Assembly (NCBI GenBank): GCA_964499365.1 | Contig: CAZCKU010000007.1 | Coordinates: 62,001-126,000, forward strand | Reading direction: 5' to 3' | DNA from: PALSA-1316 sp964499365 | Lineage (GTDB): Bacteria; Nitrospirota; Thermodesulfovibrionia; Thermodesulfovibrionales; UBA6898 | Length of the DNA stretch: 64,000 bases | Shown: in pieces, positions 52,764-60,809 of the stretch | Position numbering within the stretch: the stretch's first letter is position 1 | How the letters are laid out: each line of letters begins with the position of its first letter | Notes under the pieces: model-generated | What the model saw: the letters and a program-made list of their open reading frames with translations, nothing else | Databases searched by the model: none | What the model was told of the DNA's origin: nothing | Program-made: the position numbers and the translations under genes

Positions 52764-52908
52764 TTCTTTCTCCTCCTGTCAGTGCCATCGTATCATATTT
52801 CCGGCACTTTGGGAACACCCCCTGTCCCAGCCTCAACACCAGGCACATAATGTCTCGCAGAGAATGAGCGTACCTGCCGTTGTCCCATCATTCTTGCATC
52901 ATAACGCC

Positions 52909-53649
52909 CTACCGGTCTCCGTACATCTTTCTGACCTCCTCGGTATACACCCCTCCGTCGGCCCTGTCATCAGCGCGACCCTGTTCATAGAGAAACAGCG
53001 GCCTGTCGAGCTTCAGCCCCGGCCTTCCGTCCTTCACCGCCTCGATCATGAATATCTTGGAGACAGAGCCGGCGTCATTATGGACAAACCTGAGCCTCTT
53101 GGGTTCAAGATTGTGCAGCCTCAGGACATCCAGGACCTCCATGAGCCGGTCGGGATGGAAGATCATGAAAAAACGTCCCTTCCCCTTCAGGAGATACGAG
53201 GCGGAGGCTGCAAGCTCCGGGAGCTTAATCTTCAGCTCATGTCTGGCTATCGCCTTCTCCTCTCCCGTGCTCAGACGGCCGGTGGCCGGCTTCCTGAACG
53301 GCGGATTCGAAACAACCAGATCGCACATATGGGGCCCGAGCGTGCTGCGCAGGTCCCGGATATCGGCATTCAGCAGCGACACCCGCTCTTCAAGCCCGTT
53401 CAGGCTGATATTCTTTTTTGCAAGCCGGTAGAGCGATTCCTGAAGTTCGACCAGCAGCACCGTCGACTTCGGGTACTTCTTTGCGATCAGGAGCCCGATA
53501 ATCCCCGACCCCGTGCCAAGGTCGACCGCATGATTGACATGCTTCATATCCACAAAGGCATACAGCAGGAGTGCATCGACCGAAAAGCGGTACCCGTCTT
53601 TATGCTGATAGAGTTTTATGTCCCTGATCCAGTCGAGCGTCGTCTCCAT
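52909..53649 (-). CDS. TrmN6-like (small-domain) SAM-dependent methyltransferase
   Basis: A 246-residue class I methyltransferase with the SAM motif AVDLGTGSGIIGLLIAKKYP and the NPPFRKP motif, which together match tRNA1(Val) m6A37 methyltransferases (TrmN6/YfiC). The N-terminal YQHKDGYRFSVDALLLYAF is also typical of this group. The gene lies one base after the HAD phosphatase gene. Confidence 0.85.
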   Translation of the reverse strand: METTLDWIRDIKLYQHKDGYRFSVDALLLYAFVDMKHVNHAVDLGTGSGIIGLLIAKKYPKSTVLLVELQESLYRLAKKNISLNGLEERVSLLNADIRDLRSTLGPHMCDLVVSNPPFRKPATGRLSTGEEKAIARHELKIKLPELAASASYLLKGKGRFFMIFHPDRLMEVLDVLRLHNLEPKRLRFVHNDAGSVSKIFMIEAVKDGRPGLKLDRPLFLYEQGRADDRADGGVYTEEVRKMYGDR

Positions 53650-53650
53650 A

Positions 53651-54304
53651 TCACCTCACCCCGGCGTCAAGCCTTTCCAGGAGGGCTGGCAGCTCCGGCA
53701 TCGCATCGATGATGAAATCTGCCTCCCCCAGCGTATCGGCTGCCCTGAAGCCATAGGAGACGGCAACCGTCGTTACCCCCGCCGCCCTTCCCGCCTGGAT
53801 GTCGAAGCTGCTGTCGCCGACGATCACCGACTCCCCGGGAGCTGCCGCCAGGACGTCCATGACATGCAACAGCGGCTTGGGCGATGGCTTCTTCTCTCCG
53901 ACACTGTCGCCGCCAAGGACAAGGTCGACATGCTGTATCAGTCCGAGGTCTGACAGCACCCGCCGCGAGAGCGACTCCATTTTGTTCGAGATGACCGCCT
54001 TCCTCCGGCCGGCGAGGCCCTCGATCGTGGGAGCCACGCCGGGATAGGGCCGGGTTGCATCCGTCAGGTGTTCCGCATAATAAGCGAGAAAGCGCATGAG
54101 TACAGCATCCCGCCTGGCCGCATCATCGCTGCCGACGACCTTCTCGATCAGCCTGGTCACCCCCTCGCCGACACGTGCAATCGTCTCCGCCAGCGTCAGC
54201 GGCGGCAGGCCGCAGGGAGCCAGGGCATGGTTGAGCGCATTTGTTATGTCAATGCCCGAATCGACCAGTGTCCCGTCGAGGTCAAACATGATCAGTTTTA
54301 TCAT
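53651..54304 (-). CDS. HAD hydrolase, phosphoglycolate phosphatase-like
   Basis: A 217-residue HAD-superfamily phosphatase with motif I MFDLDGTLVDSGIDIT, motif II VISNKMES, motif III Lys in GEKKPSPKPL and motif IV VIVGDSSFDIQAGRAAG. It resembles Gph/PpaX. The exact substrate is uncertain because HAD phosphatases are promiscuous. One-base gap to the methyltransferase gene. Confidence 0.88.
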   Translation of the reverse strand: MIKLIMFDLDGTLVDSGIDITNALNHALAPCGLPPLTLAETIARVGEGVTRLIEKVVGSDDAARRDAVLMRFLAYYAEHLTDATRPYPGVAPTIEGLAGRRKAVISNKMESLSRRVLSDLGLIQHVDLVLGGDSVGEKKPSPKPLLHVMDVLAAAPGESVIVGDSSFDIQAGRAAGVTTVAVSYGFRAADTLGEADFIIDAMPELPALLERLDAGVR

Positions 54305-54388
54305 TCATCCTCCGCAAAGGCATATCGATAATACCACAAAAACCTGTCCGGCAACGCTTATTGCGTTATCTTATTGTTTAGAATACTA

Positions 54389-54417
54389 TTGACTTTGCAT
54401 TTTAGATCGTTTATTCT
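54389..54417 (+). promoter_or_regulatory. Strong sigma-70-type promoter
   Basis: TTGACT (54389-54394) and TATTCT (54412-54417) are separated by exactly 17 bases in A+T-rich sequence. It would start transcription about 100 bases before the ATG at 54526. Confidence 0.6.
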
Positions 54418-54525
54418 GTTAAAAGGTAAAAAAAATGGCCCGGTCTTGACCACGGATATTTCATCTGGACATTCCGTATATGGCATGGTATTAATGATGA
54501 TATTAACCCCAGAAAAGGAGTAGTC

Positions 54526-54843
54526 ATGAAGACATCACGAATCGTTGTAGTACTGGCCCTCGTCGTATGCTGTTTCGTACTTGCAGCAGGTCTTGCCGCA
54601 GCAGCGGACAAGATCAGTGTGAAGGGAAAGATCAAGGAGTATAACCTCGAGGCAAAAACCGTTACGGTTGTCACCGATGACAGCAAGGAAATGACCTTTG
54701 TCATCAAGAGCGACAAGGCCCTTCAGAAGCTTGACGACAGGCTTTTCAAGGACGATGAAGTAAAAATCAGATATATCATCAAGGACGGCCAGAATCTTAT
54801 CCAGGACACCAATGACCTCAAGGGCACAAAACCAGGCTGTTAA
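54526..54843 (+). CDS. Small secreted protein of unknown function
   Basis: A 105-residue protein with a signal peptide (about 1-27, VVCCFVLAAGLAAAADK). The mature domain of about 75 residues is beta-rich (VKGKIKEYNLEAKTVTVVTD, IRYIIKDGQNLIQDTNDLKG) and ends GTKPGC. The pattern suggests a small OB-like periplasmic domain (DUF5666-like), which I cannot confirm. It precedes a porin gene by 57 bases, and both probably share the promoter at 54389. Ribosome site AAAAGGAG. Confidence 0.7.
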   Translation: MKTSRIVVVLALVVCCFVLAAGLAAAADKISVKGKIKEYNLEAKTVTVVTDDSKEMTFVIKSDKALQKLDDRLFKDDEVKIRYIIKDGQNLIQDTNDLKGTKPGC

Positions 54844-54860
54844 ATTCTCATAGCATCAAG

Positions 54861-54875
54861 GTGTTCCGGGAACAC
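54861..54875. promoter_or_regulatory. Perfect 15-base palindrome before the porin gene
   Basis: GTGTTCCGGGAACAC reads identically on both strands around its central base. It lies between the small secreted protein and the porin, 25 bases before the porin start. It could be an operator or a short mRNA hairpin that changes the ratio of the two products. Confidence 0.35.
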
Positions 54876-54900
54876 TGAAATTCACGAAGGAGGAAAAGGT

Positions 54901-56535
54901 ATGAGAGTATTGTTTGCAGTATTGCTGAGCATGGCGCTTCTTCTGCCACTGCCGGTCCTTGCGGCCGACCAGTCAGATCTGATGCAGAAGATCGACAACA
55001 TGTCACGGGAACTTGAGTCACTCAAGCAGCAGCTGAATGAGATCAAGAAGAAGGAAACTGTACGAGACGAGAAACTGTCTGTTGTAGAGAGGAAGGCCGA
55101 GAAGGGCAGCGCGCCGTCATGGCTTGAAATCGGCGGCGACTACCGCTTCAGGATCGATTCGATGAGGGGCAAGGTTCATGATTACATGCAGTACAATCCC
55201 ACATCAGTCTATTCTATCCCGAACTACCCTGCCCCGGGCATGACCATGGGCTTCCTTTCACAGGGCGTTCCCGGTTATACCGCAAAGAATGAGACCGTTC
55301 TGACGAACCGTTTCGGCCTGAATGTCAGGGCACACGCAACAGAGGATGTGACGGTCAAGGCCCGGCTCCTGATGTACAAGGTCTTCGGACATGAGACCAC
55401 CAATCCTATTGGCGGCAATTTCTTTGCTGACAGGGCCTTCGGCGCCTTCGACGGCGTCATCGGTCATGTACCGTCTGACAATGCCCTCAGGGTTGATCAG
55501 GCATATGCAACCTGGTCCAACATCGGCGGCGCCCCGGTCTGGTTCTCGGTCGGAAGAAGACCGTCAACCGGCGGCGTACCGACAAACCTGCGTCAGAACA
55601 CTGAAAAGATCGGCAATGCAGGCATACCCGGCCTCCTCGTCGACTATGCGTTCGACGGTCTGACCATCGGTGTGGCACCTGATATCGACGCCCTTCCCGG
55701 CGCCTATGCCAAGATCTGCTACGGCAGAGGCTTCGACAGCGGGTTTGAGACCCCGGCAAATACACTCAAGGACACTGACTTCCTGGGCGTTCAGTTGGTG
55801 CCTGTGGACACCGACAACCTCCATGCTGAACTGCAGTGGCAGCGCGGCTTCAATATCTTCAATGTCCCCTCTGACGGCGTAAACTTCATGGGCATGCAGC
55901 TGCCGGTGCAGCAGAACATGGGCGATATCGACTGGTTCGGCGGCGTGGTTCTGGGCAGACTGCCGAAACTCGGTGCAGGCGACCTCAACCTCTTTGCATC
56001 AGCGACGCTGAGCAAGACGTCCCCGAATACCAACACCTTCGCACTGCCGTTCTACCAGGTCAATGGCAGCCCCTTTAATACTGCCGGGTTCGGACTCCTC
56101 TATGACGATGATCCGATGACCCCGGGAGTCGATAAAGAGAGCCATACGGGTTATGCCTTTTATGTCGGCGCCCGCTATGACCTCAACAACACCGGAACGA
56201 AGCTCGGGCTCGAATACAACCATGGCTCGAAAAACTGGATAGGGATGCTGCCGGCAGCGGACGACCTCTGGACCAGCAAACTCGGCACCCGCGGCGACGT
56301 CTACGAAGCCTATATCATCCAGGAACTGAAGCAGAAGCTTATCTCGAAGAAAGGCAAGGCCTTCTTCAGACTCGGCTATCAGTACTATGACTTCGCCTAC
56401 ACCGGCAGCAACAACTGGGTCGGCGCACCGAAGAAGATCAGCAGCCTGAATACCATGGACCCCTCGGGGACCCAGCTCATGGCTCCGATCAAGAATGCAC
56501 ACGACATATATTTCTCATTTGACGTAACATTCTGA
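54901..56535 (+). CDS. Outer-membrane porin with N-terminal coiled coil (DUF3373-like)
   Basis: A 544-residue outer-membrane protein. The signal peptide is about residues 1-22 (MALLLPLPVLAADQ). A periplasmic coiled coil follows at about 24-65 (LMQKIDNMSRELESLKQQLN). A long beta-barrel follows (starts LEIGGDYRFRIDSMRGKVHD, ends IYFSFDVTF with C-terminal Phe). The layout matches DUF3373 porins of diderm anaerobes. It probably allows diffusion of small anions or other solutes. Confidence 0.85.
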   Translation: MRVLFAVLLSMALLLPLPVLAADQSDLMQKIDNMSRELESLKQQLNEIKKKETVRDEKLSVVERKAEKGSAPSWLEIGGDYRFRIDSMRGKVHDYMQYNPTSVYSIPNYPAPGMTMGFLSQGVPGYTAKNETVLTNRFGLNVRAHATEDVTVKARLLMYKVFGHETTNPIGGNFFADRAFGAFDGVIGHVPSDNALRVDQAYATWSNIGGAPVWFSVGRRPSTGGVPTNLRQNTEKIGNAGIPGLLVDYAFDGLTIGVAPDIDALPGAYAKICYGRGFDSGFETPANTLKDTDFLGVQLVPVDTDNLHAELQWQRGFNIFNVPSDGVNFMGMQLPVQQNMGDIDWFGGVVLGRLPKLGAGDLNLFASATLSKTSPNTNTFALPFYQVNGSPFNTAGFGLLYDDDPMTPGVDKESHTGYAFYVGARYDLNNTGTKLGLEYNHGSKNWIGMLPAADDLWTSKLGTRGDVYEAYIIQELKQKLISKKGKAFFRLGYQYYDFAYTGSNNWVGAPKKISSLNTMDPSGTQLMAPIKNAHDIYFSFDVTF

Positions 56536-56545
56536 TTTGTCTGTC

Positions 56546-56579
56546 AAAAGGGAGGGGTTTCGGCCCCTCCCTTTTTTTT
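56546..56579 (+). terminator. Rho-independent terminator after the large porin
   Basis: AAAAGGGAGGGG-N5-CCCCTCCCTTTTTTTT: a ten-base G+C-rich stem plus T8. It lies 11 bases beyond the stop. Confidence 0.95.
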
Positions 56580-56745
56580 CGTCCTGACCTGTCCTGTGCA
56601 GCGATAGAGAGACTTTCGACCGGTTCGCGACGCTCTGCCGGGGCATCGGCAATGGACATATTCCGAAAAAATGCTAGAATATGCTTAAAAGGCAGCCGGA
56701 ACGCTTCGCGGGTGAAAATAATGAGAACACACAAGGAGGCCCCAC

Positions 56746-57186
56746 ATGAGAAAAATCATCATCGCCGTTGATCTCGGCCATTTCAAGGCCTACAGCGTGA
56801 CAAAAGAACCTTTGGAGAGCACCAGGGTCAACCTTATTGAAAGCTATGACTCCCTGGCGGCGCACGGCAAGATCTCCGAAAAATTCAGTGATAAGACCGG
56901 AAGGTTCGGCAGTATCGGAAGCAGAAACAGCATTGCCACCGGATCGGGGGAGGAGCATAATACAGAGACGGAGAACTCACGGCGTGTTGCGAAACTGATG
57001 GCAAAGGACATCAATGCGATTGTCGAACGAAACAACTGCGACAGCTGGTTCCTTGCCGCTGTCAAAAAGATCAACGGCCTCATCGTCGAAAACCTGGCCC
57101 CGGCGGTAAAGGCCAAGCTCGAAAGAAATATCGCTTCAAACCTTACGAAGACCGACAAGTCCGAAATTCTGCACCACTTCTACTAG
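56746..57186 (+). CDS. Host-attachment-family protein (PF10116-like)
   Basis: A 146-residue cytoplasmic protein (starts MRKIIIAVDLGHFKAYSV) with WFLAAVKKINGLIVENL and the end NLTKTDKSEILHHFY, typical of the family named for a plant-attachment gene in Agrobacterium. The true role in other bacteria is unclear and may concern stress. It is 2 bases before the alanine dehydrogenase gene, so the two are likely co-translated. Ribosome site AAGGAGG. Confidence 0.75.
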   Translation: MRKIIIAVDLGHFKAYSVTKEPLESTRVNLIESYDSLAAHGKISEKFSDKTGRFGSIGSRNSIATGSGEEHNTETENSRRVAKLMAKDINAIVERNNCDSWFLAAVKKINGLIVENLAPAVKAKLERNIASNLTKTDKSEILHHFY

Positions 57187-57187
57187 A

Positions 57188-58285
57188 ATGCTGATAGGCG
57201 TTCCCAGGGAACTGAAGAAGCAGGAATACCGCGTAGCCATAACCCCCTCGGGGGTCAGAGATCTGAAGCAGGACGGCCATACGGTCCTGGTGGAGGAAGG
57301 CGCCGGCGAAGGAAGCGGATTCCCTGACAGCGCATATCTTGAGGCAGATGCCGACATCGTCACCAGCCGTCGCCTCTATGAAAATGCGGAACTGATCGTC
57401 AAGGTCAAGGAACCGCTCGATATCGAATTCGGGCTATTCCGCCAGGGGCAGGCCCTGTTCACCTACCTCCACCTGGCATCCAGCAGGACACTGCTCGATT
57501 TTCTCCTGCAGAAGAAGATCACGGCCATAGGCTACGAAACAGTTGAACAGGCAGGAAGTCTCCCGCTTCTCGCACCGATGAGCAGCATCGCCGGCAGAAT
57601 GGCGCCAATCGTCGGATCCTTTTATCTCCAGCGGGTGCACGGCGGCGCAGGGGTCCTTGCCCCGGGGGTCACGGGCGTCGGACCCGCAAAGGCCGTCATC
57701 CTCGGCGCGGGTGTCGTCGGCAGCAACGCGGCACGGATCTGCCTCGGCCTTGGGATGGATACCACGGTCCTGAACAGGGGAATCGAAAAACTGCACAGGA
57801 TCGATGAACTTTTTCAGGGGCATGTCAGGACCCTCCCGGCCGTGCGATCCGTCATCGCGGATATTCTCAGGGAAGCAGATCTGGTCATCGGCGCGGCTCT
57901 TGTCCCGGGAGGAAGAACACCGGTCCTGGTCACCAGGGACATGCTTTCCGCCATGAAGAAAGGAGCGGTCATCGTGGATGTATCGATAGATCAGGGCGGC
58001 TGTATCGAGACGGCACGGCCCACGACCCACGATGATCCTGTCTATGTCGTGGAGGGGGTTATCCATTATGCGGTAGCCAATATGCCCGGGGCCTACCCGC
58101 GGACCTCGACACTCGCCCTGACCAATGCGACACTGCCGTATATACGGACGCTGGCGAACAAAGGCATCCTGAGGGCCCTCGCAGACGATGCAGAACTCAG
58201 AGGCGGCCTGAACACCGCTGACGGTCAGATCATGCATCCCGTCCTGGCAGCCTCCTTCGGCATGCCTTCCGGCAACCTGCACTGA
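57188..58285 (+). CDS. ald: Alanine dehydrogenase
   Basis: A 365-residue NAD-dependent enzyme (L-alanine to pyruvate and ammonia). The N-terminal segment is MLIGVPRELKKQEYRVAITP, followed by the substrate region VKVKEPLDIEF and LFTYLHLA, the NAD motif VILGAGVVGSNAARICLGLG and the conserved VDVSIDQGGCIETARPTTHD. Length and motifs are standard. It could link amino-acid metabolism to the aromatic 2-oxoacid block nearby. Confidence 0.95.
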   Translation: MLIGVPRELKKQEYRVAITPSGVRDLKQDGHTVLVEEGAGEGSGFPDSAYLEADADIVTSRRLYENAELIVKVKEPLDIEFGLFRQGQALFTYLHLASSRTLLDFLLQKKITAIGYETVEQAGSLPLLAPMSSIAGRMAPIVGSFYLQRVHGGAGVLAPGVTGVGPAKAVILGAGVVGSNAARICLGLGMDTTVLNRGIEKLHRIDELFQGHVRTLPAVRSVIADILREADLVIGAALVPGGRTPVLVTRDMLSAMKKGAVIVDVSIDQGGCIETARPTTHDDPVYVVEGVIHYAVANMPGAYPRTSTLALTNATLPYIRTLANKGILRALADDAELRGGLNTADGQIMHPVLAASFGMPSGNLH

Positions 58286-58310
58286 AGCGGCAGACAACGC
58301 ACCTCCGTGA

Positions 58311-58868
58311 GTGCTAAAATATACCGTGAAGAAACCCGGCCATATACATTTCACCCCTGATAACCCGGGGAATATACTGAAGGCGATGGAAAACCACAAA
58401 AACGTCCTGATCAGGGGTATCCAGGGCGTCGGCAAAATTACGAACACCATGAAGGCGGTCAAGGACAACCCGAATGTGTATTATATCGGGAACCCGGTGG
58501 ATTATGAGGGGAAGAGGAGACCGGGAAGTTACGAAAAATATCAGCAGTATATCCGTTCCCTTAAACCGGACCTGACCCTGGTCGATGATGCGGCATCACT
58601 GTTCAACATAACCTCTCCGATCATACTGATCATCGACGAGATCTACGCAAGGAGTGCGGAGCAGATGAACCAGATCACCCGGCTGCTCGACATGCCAAAC
58701 GTCAGGGTGATTCAGATTGTTGGTTGTATGAAGTATATGGGGAGACTGATAGAAAAGATGGACATCATTATCGATCTGCACCACGACACGGCCTTTACCG
58801 TTGACAAGGCCCTTGCGATAGCAATCTGCAACACCCTCGGCAAAAAAGACCCCGGGCCTCTCAGTTAG
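58311..58868 (+). CDS. Small P-loop NTPase-like protein of unknown function
   Basis: A protein of up to 185 residues. It has a P-loop-like LIRGIQGVGKITNTMKAVK, where the usual Ser/Thr after Lys is replaced by Ile with Thr next, and a Walker B-like PIILIIDEIYARS. The remainder is a compact alpha/beta domain ending in a basic tail. The start is unclear: GTG 58311 or GTG 58326 (VKKPGHIHF), neither with a clear ribosome site. I recognise no family. It lies 25 bases after ald and is on the same strand. Confidence 0.6.
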   Translation: MLKYTVKKPGHIHFTPDNPGNILKAMENHKNVLIRGIQGVGKITNTMKAVKDNPNVYYIGNPVDYEGKRRPGSYEKYQQYIRSLKPDLTLVDDAASLFNITSPIILIIDEIYARSAEQMNQITRLLDMPNVRVIQIVGCMKYMGRLIEKMDIIIDLHHDTAFTVDKALAIAICNTLGKKDPGPLS

Positions 58869-58966
58869 AGATTGTCCGTACCACTGTTATTCAACCTGTC
58901 CATTCCCGAAGCCGGCCCCGGATGCTGGCAATCGGGGTGTCTGAACGGGAATCAGGCACCTTCTCT

Positions 58967-59005
58967 CCCGGGTCAGGCCTGCCTGTCGGCAGGCCCGGGG
59001 ATGAC
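58967..59005. repeat. Palindromic dispersed repeat (GGATGAC type), copy D
   Basis: CCCGGGTCAGGCCTGCC-TGTC-GGCAGGC-CCGGGGATGAC: nested stems around GCCTGCCTGTCGGCAGGC, ending GGATGAC like copy A. It lies between two convergent genes and may also serve as a terminator. Confidence 0.6.
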
Positions 59006-59029
59006 AAACTATAAGCGCCGGAACAGTCC

Positions 59030-60520
59030 TTAGCTGGACTGCTTCTTTTCGTCCATCCTGGCCTTCAGGATCTCGCCGAGACTGCCGAAGCCCCCTGCAG
59101 ACCTCTCCGCCTTCTTGGCGGATTCAACATATTCGTCGTACTCGTTCTGGGCCGTCTTGTCCTGCAGGGCCTTCAGGCTGAGCCTGATCTTGCCGGAGGC
59201 GGTATCAACTTCGGTCACAACGGTCTGTACCGCCATACCGGAGGGAAAGACTTTTTTCAGATCGGTCCCTGCAGGGGTGCCGGTCTCGGCATTGGGGACA
59301 AGACCCGACAGGCCGCTCTTCATCTTCACGAAGATACCAAACGGCATCACCTTGTCGACAACGCCGTCGAGCAGATCACCGACATTGGGGAGCACAATCT
59401 TTTTCGGCTCGACCTTCGGCTGCAGCGACAGAGAGATCTTCCGGCTTGCTGGATCCACGCCCAGGACATAGGCCTCAACCACCTGGCCGGTCTCAACCAC
59501 CTCTTTCGGATGGTTTATCCGTCTGCCTGCCCCGAGGTTTGAAATATGGATGAGACCTTCAATGCCGGGCTCAAGCCTCACAAACGCCCCGAAAGACGTG
59601 AGGCGGGTGATCGTGCCGGGCACCCGGCTGTCAACGATATAGCGTTCTGCAACCGAACTCCAGGGGTCGGGCTGCATTGCCTTCAGGCTGAGGGTGAGAC
59701 GGTTCTTCTCCCAGTCCAGCGATATGATCTTCACCGTGATCTTCTGGCCGACCGTCAGGACATCCGCAGGTTTCCCGACGCGCTCCCAGGCGAGTTCACT
59801 CACCGGGACGAGGCCTTCAACACCACCGATATCGACGAATGCACCGAATTTCTGCAGAGAGACGACCGTTGCCGGGATCTCCATGCCGACCGAAAGGGAG
59901 GTCTTTAACACCTCAAGTTTTTCGAGTCTCTCGCGGTCGAGGACCGCCCTTCGGGAGACGATGACATTCTTGCCGTTCTCCCCAAACTCGATAACCTTGA
60001 ACGGGAAGGTACTGCCGAGGTAGATGCCTCCTTCACGGCCGCCTTTCAGGTCGATCTGAGAAAAAGGACAGAAGCACCGGACCCCGCCGACCGTGACCTC
60101 GAAGCCGCCCTTCACCTCACGCCGGACATCTCCGTTCACCGGAACGCCGGCCTCAAAGGCCTCCCTGATGGCATTCAGGCTTACCGCTGAATAGCCTCCG
60201 ACAAGGGTGGTCATCTTCCTGACCCCGTTCTGTACTGCAACAAAGTGCGCCTCAATGGTATCCCCGGTCTTGACGGTTAAGTTGCCGTCCTTATCGGTTA
60301 GCTCGGCGATATCAATAACGCCCTCACTCTTGCCGCCGAGATCTATATACACAAGATCACCGGATATGCTGACCACGTCTGCTTTCACCTTCTGTCCCGG
60401 AGAAAGCCGTTCGGTCTGCCGGCTGCTCTTTTCGAGCAGTTCGGCAAAGCTCTCGGTCCCTTCCGCAACATCGGCGGCAGCCGCGCTGTCAGTCATATCA
60501 TTTGTATGTTCATCTGTCAT
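59030..60520 (-). CDS. Multi-S1-domain RNA-binding protein (ribosomal protein S1-like)
   Basis: A 496-residue cytoplasmic protein of about five S1/OB domains (LSPGQKVKADVVSISGDLVY, VGMEIPATVVSLQKFGAFVD, VPGTITRLTSFGAFVRLEPG, VGDLLDGVVDKVMPFGIFVK). The acidic N-terminus is MTDEHTNDMTDSAAAADV. It is shorter than six-domain enteric S1, and the first or second domain is more divergent. It may be the main S1 of this organism, or a second, translation-linked S1 protein. Confidence 0.88.
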   Translation of the reverse strand: MTDEHTNDMTDSAAAADVAEGTESFAELLEKSSRQTERLSPGQKVKADVVSISGDLVYIDLGGKSEGVIDIAELTDKDGNLTVKTGDTIEAHFVAVQNGVRKMTTLVGGYSAVSLNAIREAFEAGVPVNGDVRREVKGGFEVTVGGVRCFCPFSQIDLKGGREGGIYLGSTFPFKVIEFGENGKNVIVSRRAVLDRERLEKLEVLKTSLSVGMEIPATVVSLQKFGAFVDIGGVEGLVPVSELAWERVGKPADVLTVGQKITVKIISLDWEKNRLTLSLKAMQPDPWSSVAERYIVDSRVPGTITRLTSFGAFVRLEPGIEGLIHISNLGAGRRINHPKEVVETGQVVEAYVLGVDPASRKISLSLQPKVEPKKIVLPNVGDLLDGVVDKVMPFGIFVKMKSGLSGLVPNAETGTPAGTDLKKVFPSGMAVQTVVTEVDTASGKIRLSLKALQDKTAQNEYDEYVESAKKAERSAGGFGSLGEILKARMDEKKQSS

Positions 60521-60809
60521 TGTTCAATACCTCACTGTACATTAAAGTCTTATTTGCTCAGCGACACCCGGGGAAACACTGCCTGTCCTGGAGAGTGATG
60601 AACAAAAGAAGTCTTTAAGTTTATAAGATTTGGGGCAGGTACGTCAATCTATGCAGGGAAAAAAGTTTCACGAGCCCTGCCCTGTCATAAAAAATCACGG
60701 GACAACCCGTCCGCCCGGGTCTCCCGGATGCCCGCATTTCCATGGATATTTCCGGCCTCAATTGGTTAAAATAAAGGTATAAAATTTCCTTCAGTAAGGG
60801 AGTGATCTC

